From Streptomyces ruber (GTDB lineage: Bacteria > Actinomycetota > Actinomycetes > Streptomycetales > Streptomycetaceae), in NCBI RefSeq assembly GCF_014648075.1, contig NZ_BMQK01000006.1, positions 62,001 to 126,000 of the forward strand: a stretch of DNA of 64,000 nucleotides, given 5' to 3'. The notes under the pieces were generated by a model that ran no database searches, was not told where the DNA came from, and saw nothing but the letters and a program-made list of their open reading frames with translations. Position numbers and translations under genes: made by a program. Shown here one piece after another: positions 25,296 through 33,355 of the stretch; position 1 is the stretch's first letter, and each line of letters opens with the position of its first letter.

Positions 25296-26324
25296 GTGAG
25301 CACTGAATCCGGCCGCAGGGTCGTCGTCACCGGCGCCACCGGCAATGTGGGCACCAGCCTCGTCCGTGCCCTCGCGGAGGACGCCCAGGTCGCGTCCGTA
25401 CGGGGACTGGCCCGGCGCGTCCCCGACTGGTCCCCCGCCAAGACCGAGTGGTCGGCGGTGGACCTCGCCGCCGAGGACACCGACCTGGTACGGGAGTTCG
25501 AGGGCGCCGACGCCGTCGTGCACCTCGCCTGGGCCTTCCAGCCCACCCACGACCCGGCCGTGACCTGGCGCACCAACGTGCTCGGCAGCATCCGCGTCTT
25601 CGAGGCCGTGGCCGCCGCGAAGGTGCCGGCCCTCGTCCACGCCTCGTCGGTCGGCGCGTACTCGCCGGGCCCCAAGGACCGTCCGGTGGACGAGTCGTGG
25701 CCCACGCACGGCTGGCCCGGCGCCGCCTACACCCGGGAGAAGGCGTACCTGGAGCGCGCCCTGGACTCGTTCGAGCGCGCGCACACGGGGGTCCGCGTGG
25801 TGCGGATGCGGCCGGCGTTCCTGTTCAAGAGGGAGTCGGCGAGCGAGCAGCGGCGCATCTTCGGCGGCAAGTACCTGCCCGGTCCCCTGCTCCGCCCCGA
25901 TCTGCTGCCGGTGCTGCCCGACATCCCGGGGCTGCGCATGCAGGCCCTGCACACGGACGACGCGGCCTACGCGTACCGGCTCGCCGTGCACGGTGAGGCG
26001 CACGGCGCGTTCAACCTCGCGGCCGAACCGCCGGTCGACGCGACCATGCTGAGCGAACTGCTCAAGACCCGTACGGTGCGGCTGCCCCGGGTGGCCGCGC
26101 GTTCGGCGATCGCCGCGGCCTGGGGGCTGCATCTGCTGCCCGCCTCGCCGCAGCTCTTCGACGCCGTGCTGCGGCTCCCGCTGATGGACTGCACGCGCGC
26201 CCACCAGGAGCTGGGCTGGCGGCCCGAGCGGACGGCGGTGCAGGTGCTGCAGGAGTTCCTGGACGGACTGCGGCACGGAGCGGGGGCGGACACGGAGCCG
26301 CTGCGCGGACGGAAGGTGGGCTGA
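25296..26324 (+). CDS. NAD-dependent epimerase/dehydratase (extended SDR)
   Basis: 342 residues. N-terminal VVVTGATGNVGTSLVRALAED (cofactor GxxGxxG), DAVVHLAWAFQ, VHASSVGAYSPG (Ser), and Y-T-R-E-K (PGAAYTREKAYLERAL) giving the YxxxK catalytic pair. The C-terminal part (LHTDDAAYAYRLAVHGEAHGAFNLAAEPPV, then LGWRPERTAVQVLQEFLDGL) fits sugar-nucleotide epimerase-like proteins of unknown substrate. GTG start after GAGAGGAG. A palindromic tandem repeat and a terminator follow the stop. Confidence 0.9.
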   Translation: MSTESGRRVVVTGATGNVGTSLVRALAEDAQVASVRGLARRVPDWSPAKTEWSAVDLAAEDTDLVREFEGADAVVHLAWAFQPTHDPAVTWRTNVLGSIRVFEAVAAAKVPALVHASSVGAYSPGPKDRPVDESWPTHGWPGAAYTREKAYLERALDSFERAHTGVRVVRMRPAFLFKRESASEQRRIFGGKYLPGPLLRPDLLPVLPDIPGLRMQALHTDDAAYAYRLAVHGEAHGAFNLAAEPPVDATMLSELLKTRTVRLPRVAARSAIAAAWGLHLLPASPQLFDAVLRLPLMDCTRAHQELGWRPERTAVQVLQEFLDGLRHGAGADTEPLRGRKVG

Positions 26325-26343
26325 CCGGCGGCGGCCGGTGCGC

Positions 26344-26433
26344 GCACCACTCGGTGTGTCCGCACCGTTCGGTGTGCCCGCACCGTTCGGTGTGCCCGCA
26401 CCGTTCGGTGTGCCCGCACCGTTCGGTGTGACG
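26344..26433. repeat. five tandem 18-bp units, each with a CACCGTTCGGTG palindrome
   Basis: Units start at 26344, 26362, 26380, 26398 and 26416. Units 2-4 are identical (GCACCGTTCGGTGTGCCC); the first has three differences and the last runs into the terminator stem. Each of units 2-5 contains the inverted repeat CACCG-TT-CGGTG. The array starts 20 bases after the epimerase stop and lies outside any credible gene. Confidence 0.9.
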
Positions 26434-26469
26434 GAAGCCGCCGGTGGACGGGCCACCGGCGGCTTCCGT
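26431..26469. terminator. strong bidirectional hairpin
   Basis: 17-bp perfect stem (26431-26447 with 26453-26469) and 5-base loop, placed between the convergent epimerase gene and the acidic protein gene at 26524. Confidence 0.85.
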
Positions 26470-26523
26470 CGGCCGTGCCCGCGGGGTCCGGCACGCGACG
26501 GCATGGCGAAGATCAGGCGAAGG

Positions 26524-26904
26524 TCAGGCGGGGGACTCGTCCGGTACGGGGTGCTCGGTGTGGGGGCTGCCCGGCTGCGGGGCGCCCTGGCGGCCGGTGC
26601 CCGCCTCGTCGGTGTCGGGTACGTCCGTGCCGGTCCCGTCGGTCCCGGAGTCGGTTCCGGACCGGTTCCCGGTCTCGGTCCCGGACTCGTCGCCGGTGCG
26701 GGACTCGTCGGCGTCGGACGTGCCGGGGCCGGTGGCGCCGCTCCCCCGCCCGCCGCTCTCCGGGGCCTCCCCCGGGGCGCCGCCCTCCGAACCCGGGGTG
26801 ACGACCTCCCACGGATCCTCGCCCTCACGGGTCTGCTGGTCCGGCATGTCCCGCGGGACCGGACTCCCGTTCGCGCCGGTCCCCTCCGGCCGGTACTCGG
26901 TCAC
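26524..26904 (-). CDS. low-complexity, probably disordered small protein
   Basis: 126 residues from a GTG with AAGGGAG upstream. A short N-terminal part (MTEYRPEGTGANGSPVPRDMPDQQTREGEDPWEVVTPG has some order around PWEVV) is followed by a long Gly/Ser/Thr/Asp/Glu-rich tail with TGDES, GTDSGT and GTGTD repeats. No hydrophobic core, signal or membrane part is visible. Acidic disordered proteins of this kind are common in Streptomyces and have no assigned role. Real coding is likely but not certain. Confidence 0.55.
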   Translation of the reverse strand: MTEYRPEGTGANGSPVPRDMPDQQTREGEDPWEVVTPGSEGGAPGEAPESGGRGSGATGPGTSDADESRTGDESGTETGNRSGTDSGTDGTGTDVPDTDEAGTGRQGAPQPGSPHTEHPVPDESPA

Positions 26905-27044
26905 AGCACGCTCCCTTCGTGTCACGGCGGGCGCCGGGTACCTCGGACGGGTCGGCCGAAACCACACCCACCGGTCCGCGGGCGGGGCCCTCCCGGCGCC
27001 GCCGTCCGGATGCGCCCACGGACGGACCGGCCGATCCTGGGGAC

Positions 27045-27269
27045 ATGCCTGACGAGCGCCCTGTGGTCGTCTCCCCGCCCTCGCCGACGGGCGGCCGACG
27101 CGTGCGCGCGGACGGCGAGATCCTCGGCCTGGCCTACGACGTGCGTGACCTCGTCGAGTTCCTGCGCCGCGCGGGCCTGGACCTCGACCCCGGCGAGGTG
27201 GCCGCCTCCCCCCTCATCGACTGGCGCGGCATCGGGCCGGAGTACTGGGGTCCGGAGACACACGCCTGA
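27045..27269 (+). CDS. small conserved hypothetical protein
   Basis: 74 residues: MPDERPVVVSPPSPTGGRRVRADGEILGLAYDVRDLVEFLRRAGLDLDPGEV and an aromatic C-terminus (IDWRGIGPEYWGPE). It has one clear amphipathic helix (VRDLVEFLRRAGL) flanked by short strands. Starts with ATG and no clear Shine-Dalgarno; CGATCCT lies a few bases before, so a leaderless message is possible. Convergent with the acetyltransferase gene, with a 15-base gap. Family not recognised. Confidence 0.7.
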   Translation: MPDERPVVVSPPSPTGGRRVRADGEILGLAYDVRDLVEFLRRAGLDLDPGEVAASPLIDWRGIGPEYWGPETHA

Positions 27270-27284
27270 TCCCGTCGTCGCACG

Positions 27285-27872
27285 TCAGATGGCGTCGCCG
27301 GAAGCGTCGAGCGGCTTGCTCAGGAACAGGGCGGTCTCGCCCTCGCTCGCCGTCCCCACGTAGAAGGTGGTGTCCAGGCCGCAGAGGACGAAGCCCATCC
27401 GCCGGTAGGCGCGGACGGCGGGAACGTTCACGTTCGACACCTCGAGCCAGGCCGTGCGCGCCCCGGACCGGCGCCCGTACGCACAGGCCCGCCGCATCAG
27501 GGCCGAGCCGACGCCGAGCCCGCGGTGCGTGGGCGCCACGGCGATCTCGTGGACGACCAGGCGGCCGTGCCACTCCTCCATCCCGGCGGCGACGAAGCCG
27601 CACACCTCCCCGTCGTCCACGGCGACCTCCAGGTGCGCGCCGTCGGGGAACCCGTCCTCCTCGTCGGGGAACCTCTTGACCAGCGGCGGGTCGACGGCGG
27701 TCGCCCGCAGCCCGAAGCCCCGGCCGTCATCGCCGACGACCACCTCGTAGACGGTGTCGGTGGTGAAGGAGTCGTCGACGGCCCCGATCCGGGCGACGTC
27801 CCCCGGTTCCGCCGGCCGGTAGACGATGCCTCGCCCTCCGCTCACGTCTCCTCCACCTCGGCCTCCGCTCAC
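27285..27872 (-). CDS. GNAT-family N-acetyltransferase
   Basis: 195 residues if read from the GTG at 27872, 186 from the GTG at 27845. GNAT motifs: VYRPAEPGDVARIGAVDDSF at the start, EVCGFVAAGMEEWHGRLVVHEIAVAPTHRGLGVGSALMRRACAYG (motif A with the acetyl-CoA loop R-G-L-G-V-G), TAWLEVSNVNVPAVRAYRRMGFVLCGL (motif B). Substrate unknown; such enzymes often acetylate antibiotics or protein N-termini. It lies directly behind the MarR gene, whose stop overlaps the GTG at 27872, so the pair is cotranscribed. A 27-base tandem duplication gives the gene two start codons, each with the same GGAGGAG-type site. Confidence 0.88.
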   Translation of the reverse strand: MSGGRGGGDVSGGRGIVYRPAEPGDVARIGAVDDSFTTDTVYEVVVGDDGRGFGLRATAVDPPLVKRFPDEEDGFPDGAHLEVAVDDGEVCGFVAAGMEEWHGRLVVHEIAVAPTHRGLGVGSALMRRACAYGRRSGARTAWLEVSNVNVPAVRAYRRMGFVLCGLDTTFYVGTASEGETALFLSKPLDASGDAI

Positions 27873-27887
27873 GTCTCCTCCACCTCG
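27834..27887 (-). repeat. 27-bp tandem duplication spanning a stop/start junction
   Basis: Two copies of the segment containing CTCACGTCTCCTCCACCTCGG lie head to tail. On the coding strand each copy reads GAGGTGGAGGAGACGTGAGC: Shine-Dalgarno, the end of the MarR frame (GACGTGA) and a GTG start for the GNAT frame. Confidence 0.85.
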
Positions 27888-28375
27888 GTCTCCGCCGTCC
27901 CCTCCGCGTGCGTCCTCTCGTCCTCGCGGACGGCGGGGGCCCGAGCGGAGGGCGGCGGGCCCCAGGGGGCCTCGAGCGCGGCCCGCAGGGCGTCGGCGGC
28001 GGCACGGCCGATCCGTGCGGCCAGTTCCTCCTCCAGTCCTTCGAGGATGCGCTCGGCCCGCCGGTGCGCGCGGCGCCCCTCCTCGGTGCGCCGGATGAGG
28101 CGCTGCCGGGCGGAGGCCGGGTCCGGGACCTGTGCCAGGAGCCCGGCGGTGACCAGGCCGTGCACCGCCTGGTGCGCGGTCTGCCGGGTGACGCCCATGC
28201 GCCGGGCCAGGCCGGAGACCGTGGTGCCCGCCTCGTCGAGTACGGCGAAGAGCTGGATCTGGGTCGGGGACACCGGTGCCGCGCCGGCCGCCTCCAGGGC
28301 CGCGCGCAGCGCCTCGTCGAACCAGCGTTCGGCCTCACTGAGCAGCCGAGGGAGATTGCGTCGGTCGGTGTGCAT
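27869..28375 (-). CDS. MarR-family transcriptional regulator
   Basis: 168 residues from an ATG preceded by GAGGAG. Winged helix of the MarR type: RLLSEAERWFDEALRAALEAAG, VSPTQIQLFAVLDEAGTTVSGLARRMGVTRQTAHQAVHGLVTAGLLAQVPDPASARQRLIRRTEEGRRA, then a dimerising helical end and an acidic tail (EGTAETEVEET) lengthened by the local duplication. It faces the quercetinase gene across two copies of a TGTCAGGC-palindrome and probably represses both units; flavonoids or similar phenols are plausible ligands (inference from the neighbour). Confidence 0.9.
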   Translation of the reverse strand: MHTDRRNLPRLLSEAERWFDEALRAALEAAGAAPVSPTQIQLFAVLDEAGTTVSGLARRMGVTRQTAHQAVHGLVTAGLLAQVPDPASARQRLIRRTEEGRRAHRRAERILEGLEEELAARIGRAAADALRAALEAPWGPPPSARAPAVREDERTHAEGTAETEVEET

Positions 28376-28448
28376 GCGCTCCTCGCGACTGACAGGGGGA
28401 CGCCGGGGCTCCGTCGCGCCCGGCGAGTTGCCCTCCGCGTCCAGCATA

Positions 28449-28488
28449 TGTCAGGCTGCCTGACGCCTGAATGTCAGGCAGCCTGACA
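28449..28488. promoter_or_regulatory. two MarR-type operators
   Basis: TGTCAGGC-T-GCCTGACG at 28449-28465 and TGTCAGGC-A-GCCTGACA at 28472-28488, each an odd-centred inverted repeat, with centres 23 bases apart (about two helical turns). They lie between the divergent MarR and quercetinase genes. Confidence 0.85.
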
Positions 28489-28538
28489 CTGGCCGGACGC
28501 GCCTGCACCACCGACACCGCCATACCGGGGAGGAACCC

Positions 28539-29099
28539 GTGACCATCGAGTACGCCACCCGCCACCGCAGGGCCTCGCACATCCCGCCCGAGCCGGGCAA
28601 GCCCTACTTCGTCGAGAAGGGCGAAGGGGACCGCGCCCATCTCTTCGGCGACCTGTTCACCGTCTACGCCGGGGGCGAGCAGACGGAGAACACGTTCAAC
28701 TTCTTCACCTGCGACGGCGCCAAGGGCGACATCATCCCGGCCCACCTGCACCCGGACACCTACGAGGTCTTCTACATCACCGAGGGCGCGGTCCGGCTGT
28801 TCGTGGAGGACCAGGAGGGCGGGCAGCACGAGAAACTCCTGTCCCCCGGCGACTTCGGGTTCGTGCCGAAGAACTGCCCGCACGCCTACCGCATCGAGCG
28901 CCACCACTCCCGGATCGTCGGTGTCGCGGCCGGCCCGGGCGGTACCTTCGAGCGGTTCTTCGAGAACCTCGGCACGCCCACCGAGGAGTTCGGCCTGCCG
29001 CGTGAGCCGTACGTGCCCGCACCGCACACGTTCGGCACCGTGCCCCAGGAGTACGACGTGCGCTTCATGCCCGACCACGTCTGGCGCACCGGTGAGTGA
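28539..29099 (+). CDS. queD: quercetin 2,3-dioxygenase-like monocupin
   Basis: 186 residues, the size of the single-cupin quercetinase QueD described from Streptomyces sp. FLA. Cupin motif 1 is HLHPDTYEVFYITEGAVRLF (two His and one Glu for the metal), motif 2 ends PGDFGFVPKNCPHAYR (third His). The N-terminal FVEKGEGDRAHLFGDLFTVYAGGEQTENTFNFFTCDG stretch fits the same subgroup. The enzyme opens the flavonol ring and releases CO. GTG start behind GGGGAGGA. Divergent from the MarR regulator and controlled by the two operators between them. Confidence 0.85.
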   Translation: MTIEYATRHRRASHIPPEPGKPYFVEKGEGDRAHLFGDLFTVYAGGEQTENTFNFFTCDGAKGDIIPAHLHPDTYEVFYITEGAVRLFVEDQEGGQHEKLLSPGDFGFVPKNCPHAYRIERHHSRIVGVAAGPGGTFERFFENLGTPTEEFGLPREPYVPAPHTFGTVPQEYDVRFMPDHVWRTGE

Positions 29100-29103
29100 G
29101 CCC

Positions 29104-29337
29104 ATGGACCTCGTCGACGTCCACGCCCGCTTCCCCACCGGCTCCTGCGTCCGGCAGGCCCGCGCCGCCGGGCACCTGATGCCGGACGGCGTCCCGCGGT
29201 GGCCCACGTGGTCGCCCGAGGAGCACCTCGACGTGATGGACCGCGCCGGCATCGGCACCGCGACGCTGTCGGTCTCCTCGCCCGGGGTGCACTTCGGCGA
29301 CGACGCCGCCCGCGTCCTGCCCCGCCCCGCCCGCTGA
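29104..29337 (+). pseudogene. 5' remnant of an amidohydrolase (ACMSD-like)
   Basis: 77 codons beginning four bases after the quercetinase stop. The reading MDLVDVHARFPTG, RQARAAGHLMPDG, PRWPTWSPEEHLDVMDRAGIGTATLSVSSPGVHFGDDAA matches the first quarter of metal-dependent amidohydrolases of the ACMSD type (usual length near 300). The metal motif H-x-H is changed to H-A-R, and after GDDAARVL the frame runs into PRPAR and stops. The remainder of the enzyme is absent: the next gene on the other strand begins right after. A decayed partner of the quercetinase operon is the simplest reading. Confidence 0.75.
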
Positions 29338-29374
29338 CCGGCGGAGACCGGCCGGTGAGGCCCCGCACGGGCCG

Positions 29375-31228
29375 TCAGCCCGACGAGCGTGACCCGTAGC
29401 CGCTGCCCGTGGCGCCGCCCGCCGCCCGGATCAGGGCCGCGGCCTCGTCGCGCAGGCGGCGGGTGACCGGGTCGTCGGGGAAGCCGCGGTCGCGGAGGTC
29501 GCCGGCGAGGCGCCGGAAGCTCCTGCCGACGAAACGCACGTGGCGGCCGGCCTCGGCCAGGCTGCCGTCCTCCGCGACCCGGCGTTCCTCGTCGGCCTGG
29601 CGCATGAGGGTCTCGATGCGGGTGCGGGTCCGGTCGAGGACGGGCCGCGGCAGGTTCGACCGCCCGAGCTGCCGCAGCATCCGCGCGCAGGCCTCGGTCG
29701 CCTCGTCGAGCAGCTGCACGTCCCGGTCGACCGTCACCCGCCGCCCGGACAGAAGGCTGTTCAGGGCGGGCCGGAAGCACGGGTGGACGTGGAACTCGTC
29801 CTCCCCCGGGCCCGGCGGCACCTGGATGCCGCCCGTGTAGACGACGGCGTCGCCGCGCCGCACCCCGAGGAAGCCCGTCCCGTACAGGACGTCGATCACC
29901 CCCTGCGCGGTCAGGGCACCGGTGTAGTCGGGGAACTCCCGGTGCAGCGCCCGCTTGCGGACCTCGAAGCGGCTCTCCAGGGTCTGCCGGGTGACGACGT
30001 AGCCGGTGTTCTCGAACATCGTGAACAGCGAGCGCAGGAACGGGTGGTTGACCAGGTACTCCCGGGCCAGGTCCTGCAGTTTCCAGCGGGAGAAGCGCTC
30101 GGTGGCGGCGAGCACGTCGTCCTCCGTGATGACGTGTCCGCCACGCTCGTGGGCCACGCTCCGGCAGGCGTTGAGGAACTGGATCGCGTCCCGCGGACGC
30201 GGCAGGGCGCGCCGGAAGAGGTACTCCGGGGTCGGCTCGCCCAGGACGCTCGGCGGGAACAGCCGTTCCCACAGTTCCTCCTCGGTGAGCTCGGCGCCGA
30301 GGGAGGCGCGGGCCCGGGCCAGGGCGACGTCCTTGAGGCCGTCGTGCGTCCAGTTGATGCGGATCTCGTCGCTGTGGTACTTGTCCCCGTCACCGAAGTC
30401 GAGGGTGTCGTAGATGTCGGCCCGCAGGAACAGGGCCGTCCGTACGGCGTTGCCGTAGCGGCCCGTCACGTGTTTGGCCGCCAGCAGCAGCCCGGCGACG
30501 AGCGCGTGGCTGTCCGCGTCCACGGTCCACACCTGTTCGAGCTGGTCGACGAGGAACAGCAGCGGCGGATGCCGGTCGGCGCAGTCCAGGGCGGCGAAGG
30601 CGGCGGCCACCCAGTCCTCCAGGACGTCCAGTTGGCGGCTGGCACCCGCGCCCTCGGAGGCGCCCACCCCGACGGCCGCCTCGACGACGCCGAACGCCTT
30701 GAGGGAGAGGGTGGCGGACTGCAGCCTGTTCGCCCCGCGGTGCACCCGGTCGTAGAGACGGGCGTCGTCGGACTCGCCGTTGGCGCGCAGGAAGGCGCGC
30801 AGGGCGCGCACGGGCGGTGGCAGGCGGCGGAGACGCCGGAAGCGGCGCCGGCCGTGCGCGGTCCGCGCGTGAGCGGTGAGGTGGCGCGCCGCGTGCACGG
30901 CGAAGACGTACCGCCAGATCAGGGACTTCGCGGTGTCGGCGCCGACCCCCTGGAGCTCGAAGCGCCGGATCTCGTCGCCGGCGGCGTCGTCCGGAGTGAT
31001 CAGGACGGTGGCACCGGGATGGCCGCCCGGACTCGCCAGCCGTCGGCAGATCGCGCTCTTGCCCGCTCCCTTGCGGCCGATGATCAGGGACTTCCGCCCC
31101 GACAGCACCTCCTCGTAGGCGAGGTTGGGCCGGAAGACGGCGCCTCTCAGCAGACCGTCCCTGAGGTCGTTCTCCGCGTCGTCCCGCCCGAAGAACAACT
31201 GGCTGACCGGACCGACATCGCGCACCAC
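29375..31228 (-). CDS. P-loop ATPase of the Sll1717 type
   Basis: 617 residues. The start (VSQLFFGRDDAENDL) carries the family's F-G-x-x-D-A-E-N-D motif; Walker A is GRKGAGKSA at 51-59; Walker B is PPLLFLVDQLEQVW at about 221-234; a sensor-like stretch RTALFLRADIYDTLDFGDGDKYHSDEIRINWT follows, then a helical half with PRPRDAIQFLNACR and winged-helix-like repeats. It resembles STAND/KAP-like ATPases that act as switches. No membrane segment. Its role is not known in any organism, to my knowledge; relatives are sometimes found near defence genes. It starts GTG-GTG after AGGGGGG and diverges from the FBP gene. Confidence 0.8.
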   Translation of the reverse strand: MVRDVGPVSQLFFGRDDAENDLRDGLLRGAVFRPNLAYEEVLSGRKSLIIGRKGAGKSAICRRLASPGGHPGATVLITPDDAAGDEIRRFELQGVGADTAKSLIWRYVFAVHAARHLTAHARTAHGRRRFRRLRRLPPPVRALRAFLRANGESDDARLYDRVHRGANRLQSATLSLKAFGVVEAAVGVGASEGAGASRQLDVLEDWVAAAFAALDCADRHPPLLFLVDQLEQVWTVDADSHALVAGLLLAAKHVTGRYGNAVRTALFLRADIYDTLDFGDGDKYHSDEIRINWTHDGLKDVALARARASLGAELTEEELWERLFPPSVLGEPTPEYLFRRALPRPRDAIQFLNACRSVAHERGGHVITEDDVLAATERFSRWKLQDLAREYLVNHPFLRSLFTMFENTGYVVTRQTLESRFEVRKRALHREFPDYTGALTAQGVIDVLYGTGFLGVRRGDAVVYTGGIQVPPGPGEDEFHVHPCFRPALNSLLSGRRVTVDRDVQLLDEATEACARMLRQLGRSNLPRPVLDRTRTRIETLMRQADEERRVAEDGSLAEAGRHVRFVGRSFRRLAGDLRDRGFPDDPVTRRLRDEAAALIRAAGGATGSGYGSRSSG

Positions 31229-31416
31229 GAGCCCCCCTGACCCCTGGCGATCCCCTACCGGAAGTTACCCAGGGTAGACCAGCCCGGGACGGGTCGCACG
31301 GGCCGCAGTAAATTCGGTGGTGCCGTTCCGGGGCACTTCCTACCCTGGCCGGGGACCTCACGGCCCGCGTTCCACCCACTCCTTGCCCGTACTGCTTGCC
31401 AGAAGGACTGTTTCTC

Positions 31417-31911
31417 ATGAGGTCGCTCACCGAGCGGGACATCCGCGCCTCCTTCGTCAACTGTTCCAAGGGGGAGGCGAAGCGGCTGGCGGTCCCCCGC
31501 GACCTCGGCGAACGCCCCTGGGGCGACCTCGACTTCCTCGGCTGGCGCGACCCCGGCGCCCCCGACCGCAGTTACCTCGTCACCGAACGGGACGACGAAC
31601 TCGTCGGCGTCACCCTGCGCTTCCCGTCCGTCAAGCGCGGCCTGCTGCACCGCAGCCTGTGCTCGCTCTGTCTGACGACCCATCCGGGCAGCGGGGTCTC
31701 CCTGATGACGGCCCGCAAGGCGGGCGCCGCCGGGCGCGAGGGCAACTCGGTCGGCCTGTACATGTGCACCGACCTCGCCTGCTCGCTGTACATACGCGGC
31801 AAGAAGACGCCCGAGTCCGGCGGCCGCTTCGAGGAGACGCTCACCCAGGACGAGCAGATCGCCCGCACGGTGGGCAATCTGTCCTCGTTCCTGGACAAGC
31901 TGTACGTCTGA
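31417..31911 (+). CDS. FBP-domain protein (FusB-like, elongation-factor-G-binding)
   Basis: 164 residues from an ATG with AGAAGGA upstream. Two parts: a helical/beta N-terminal region (LTERDIRASFVNCSKGEAKRLAVP ... LDFLGWRDPGAPDRSYLV) and a treble-clef zinc finger with four Cys at 82, 85, 117 and 122 (LCSLC, MCTDLAC). This is the arrangement of the C-terminal domain of FusB, which binds EF-G and frees ribosomes stalled by fusidic acid. The Streptomyces version is shorter than FusB (213 residues). It diverges from the Sll1717 ATPase with a 188-base gap. Confidence 0.85.
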   Translation: MRSLTERDIRASFVNCSKGEAKRLAVPRDLGERPWGDLDFLGWRDPGAPDRSYLVTERDDELVGVTLRFPSVKRGLLHRSLCSLCLTTHPGSGVSLMTARKAGAAGREGNSVGLYMCTDLACSLYIRGKKTPESGGRFEETLTQDEQIARTVGNLSSFLDKLYV

Positions 31912-31972
31912 GCCGGCTGCCGCGTCCGGCGGACGCCCCGCCCCGCTCCATCCGGTCCGGTCCGGTCCGGAG

Positions 31973-33355
31973 CTACCGTGCGCGCAGCCGCGCCGCCGAT
32001 ATCCCGTGCAGGTGGATCAGGACGTCATGGCTGCGGGCCAGTGCGATGTCCTGGTCGGGGAACGGGTATTCGGTGCCGATGCCGCGCGTCGGACGGGTCC
32101 GCTCCAGCCAGGCACGGGCGGGTGACGCCACGGTCCGCAGGTCGACCACGTAGTCGCGGTGGGCGACCCGGTCGAGAACGCGCTCGTTGGAACCGGCGGA
32201 CGCCGGGCCGACCGTGAAGCGCCGCAGCCTCCCGTCGGGACCGGTGGCGTTGAACGAGCCGTGGTCGAAGGTGAACCCGACGCTGACGTACGCCGAGCCG
32301 TACCGGTCCCGCAGGAAGGCGCCCTGCATACGCGGATAGCGCTCCGGCTCGCCGGTCTCGTAGCCCACGTGGGCGTTGTGCGCCGACAACAGCACCTTGG
32401 TGCCCGTGTGCCGCTCCCACCAGGCCACGTTGTCCGCCATGATCCGGTCGCGGTAGCGCATCACGTCGGCGAGCTGTGCGGGATCCTCGAAGTCGGCGGC
32501 GTAGCCGCGGGCGGTCTGGTCGATCGCCGTCGCGTGCTGCACCGCCCAGTCGTACGCGTCGCGGTCGGCCCCGGGGACCCGCTGCCGCAGCAGCTTCAGC
32601 GCCTCGCCCGTCCGCGCCGCTGCCTCCTTCCGCTCGGCGAGCGGCCTGTTCATGTAACGCTCCATGTGCGCGCCCGTGGCCGCGGTGGGCCGCAGTCCGC
32701 GGTACAGCCCGGTGATGCGCGGCAGCAGCGCGGGGTGGGCGCGCGCCACGTAGCCGGTGACCCGGTCGTACAGCTCGGGTCCGGCCCAGCCGAAGTCGTC
32801 GCCCATGAACCGGACCGGGTCGCCCGGGTGGTCCCGGTTGTACGCGCGCATCCACTCGACGAGCCGCAGGTACTCCTCGGTGTTCCAGAGCCGGTAGTCG
32901 GCCTGGAACTCGTCCGACATGATGCGGCGCGGGTCGCCCTTCCCGTGCAGGACGTACTCGTCGAGCCGCAGACCGGTGCTCCAGCTGCCCTCCAGGGCGA
33001 AGGTGCGGAAGCCCTCGTGCTCGACGAGGTGGCGGAAGACCCGGTGTTTCATCGTGAAGAAGTCGTACGAACTGTGTGTGGCCTCACCGAGACCCACCAC
33101 GCGGGCGTCGCCGGTCATGTCGCCGAGGGGACGCAGGTCACGCGTGTCGCCCCCGGGTTCGACGGTGCGCAGCGGGTGTGCGGCCCGGTCCAGGGACCTG
33201 ACGACCCGGTCCCCGGCCGGCACCGCCCCGGACGAGGACGCGACTCCGGGCCCGGAGGGCACGGACGCGGAGACGGGCGGGGCCCCGGCGACGGCGGTGC
33301 CGAGGCCGAGACAGACGAGCAGGGCGAGGAAGGGTGCGGGACGGCGCCGGTTCAT
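31973..33355 (-). CDS. secreted erythromycin-esterase-family protein
   Basis: 460 residues. A Sec signal peptide (MNRRRPAPFLALLVCLGLGTAVAGAPPVSA) precedes an EreA/EreB-like domain: VVGLGEATHSSYDFFTMKHRVFRHLVEHEGFRTFALEGSW (the His and Glu used by the family), DDFGWAGPELYD, MADNVAWWERHTGTKVLLSAHNAHVGYE and DRYGSAYVSVGFTFDHGSF. EreA/EreB hydrolyse macrolide rings; most actinobacterial members have unknown targets. The export signal makes an outside substrate likely. ATG at 33355 chosen because the signal peptide begins there. Confidence 0.9.
   Translation of the reverse strand: MNRRRPAPFLALLVCLGLGTAVAGAPPVSASVPSGPGVASSSGAVPAGDRVVRSLDRAAHPLRTVEPGGDTRDLRPLGDMTGDARVVGLGEATHSSYDFFTMKHRVFRHLVEHEGFRTFALEGSWSTGLRLDEYVLHGKGDPRRIMSDEFQADYRLWNTEEYLRLVEWMRAYNRDHPGDPVRFMGDDFGWAGPELYDRVTGYVARAHPALLPRITGLYRGLRPTAATGAHMERYMNRPLAERKEAAARTGEALKLLRQRVPGADRDAYDWAVQHATAIDQTARGYAADFEDPAQLADVMRYRDRIMADNVAWWERHTGTKVLLSAHNAHVGYETGEPERYPRMQGAFLRDRYGSAYVSVGFTFDHGSFNATGPDGRLRRFTVGPASAGSNERVLDRVAHRDYVVDLRTVASPARAWLERTRPTRGIGTEYPFPDQDIALARSHDVLIHLHGISAARLRAR

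Noticed and set aside
26344..26433. CRISPR-like array
   Set aside because: Units are head to tail without unique spacers, only 18 bases long, and no cas genes are near.
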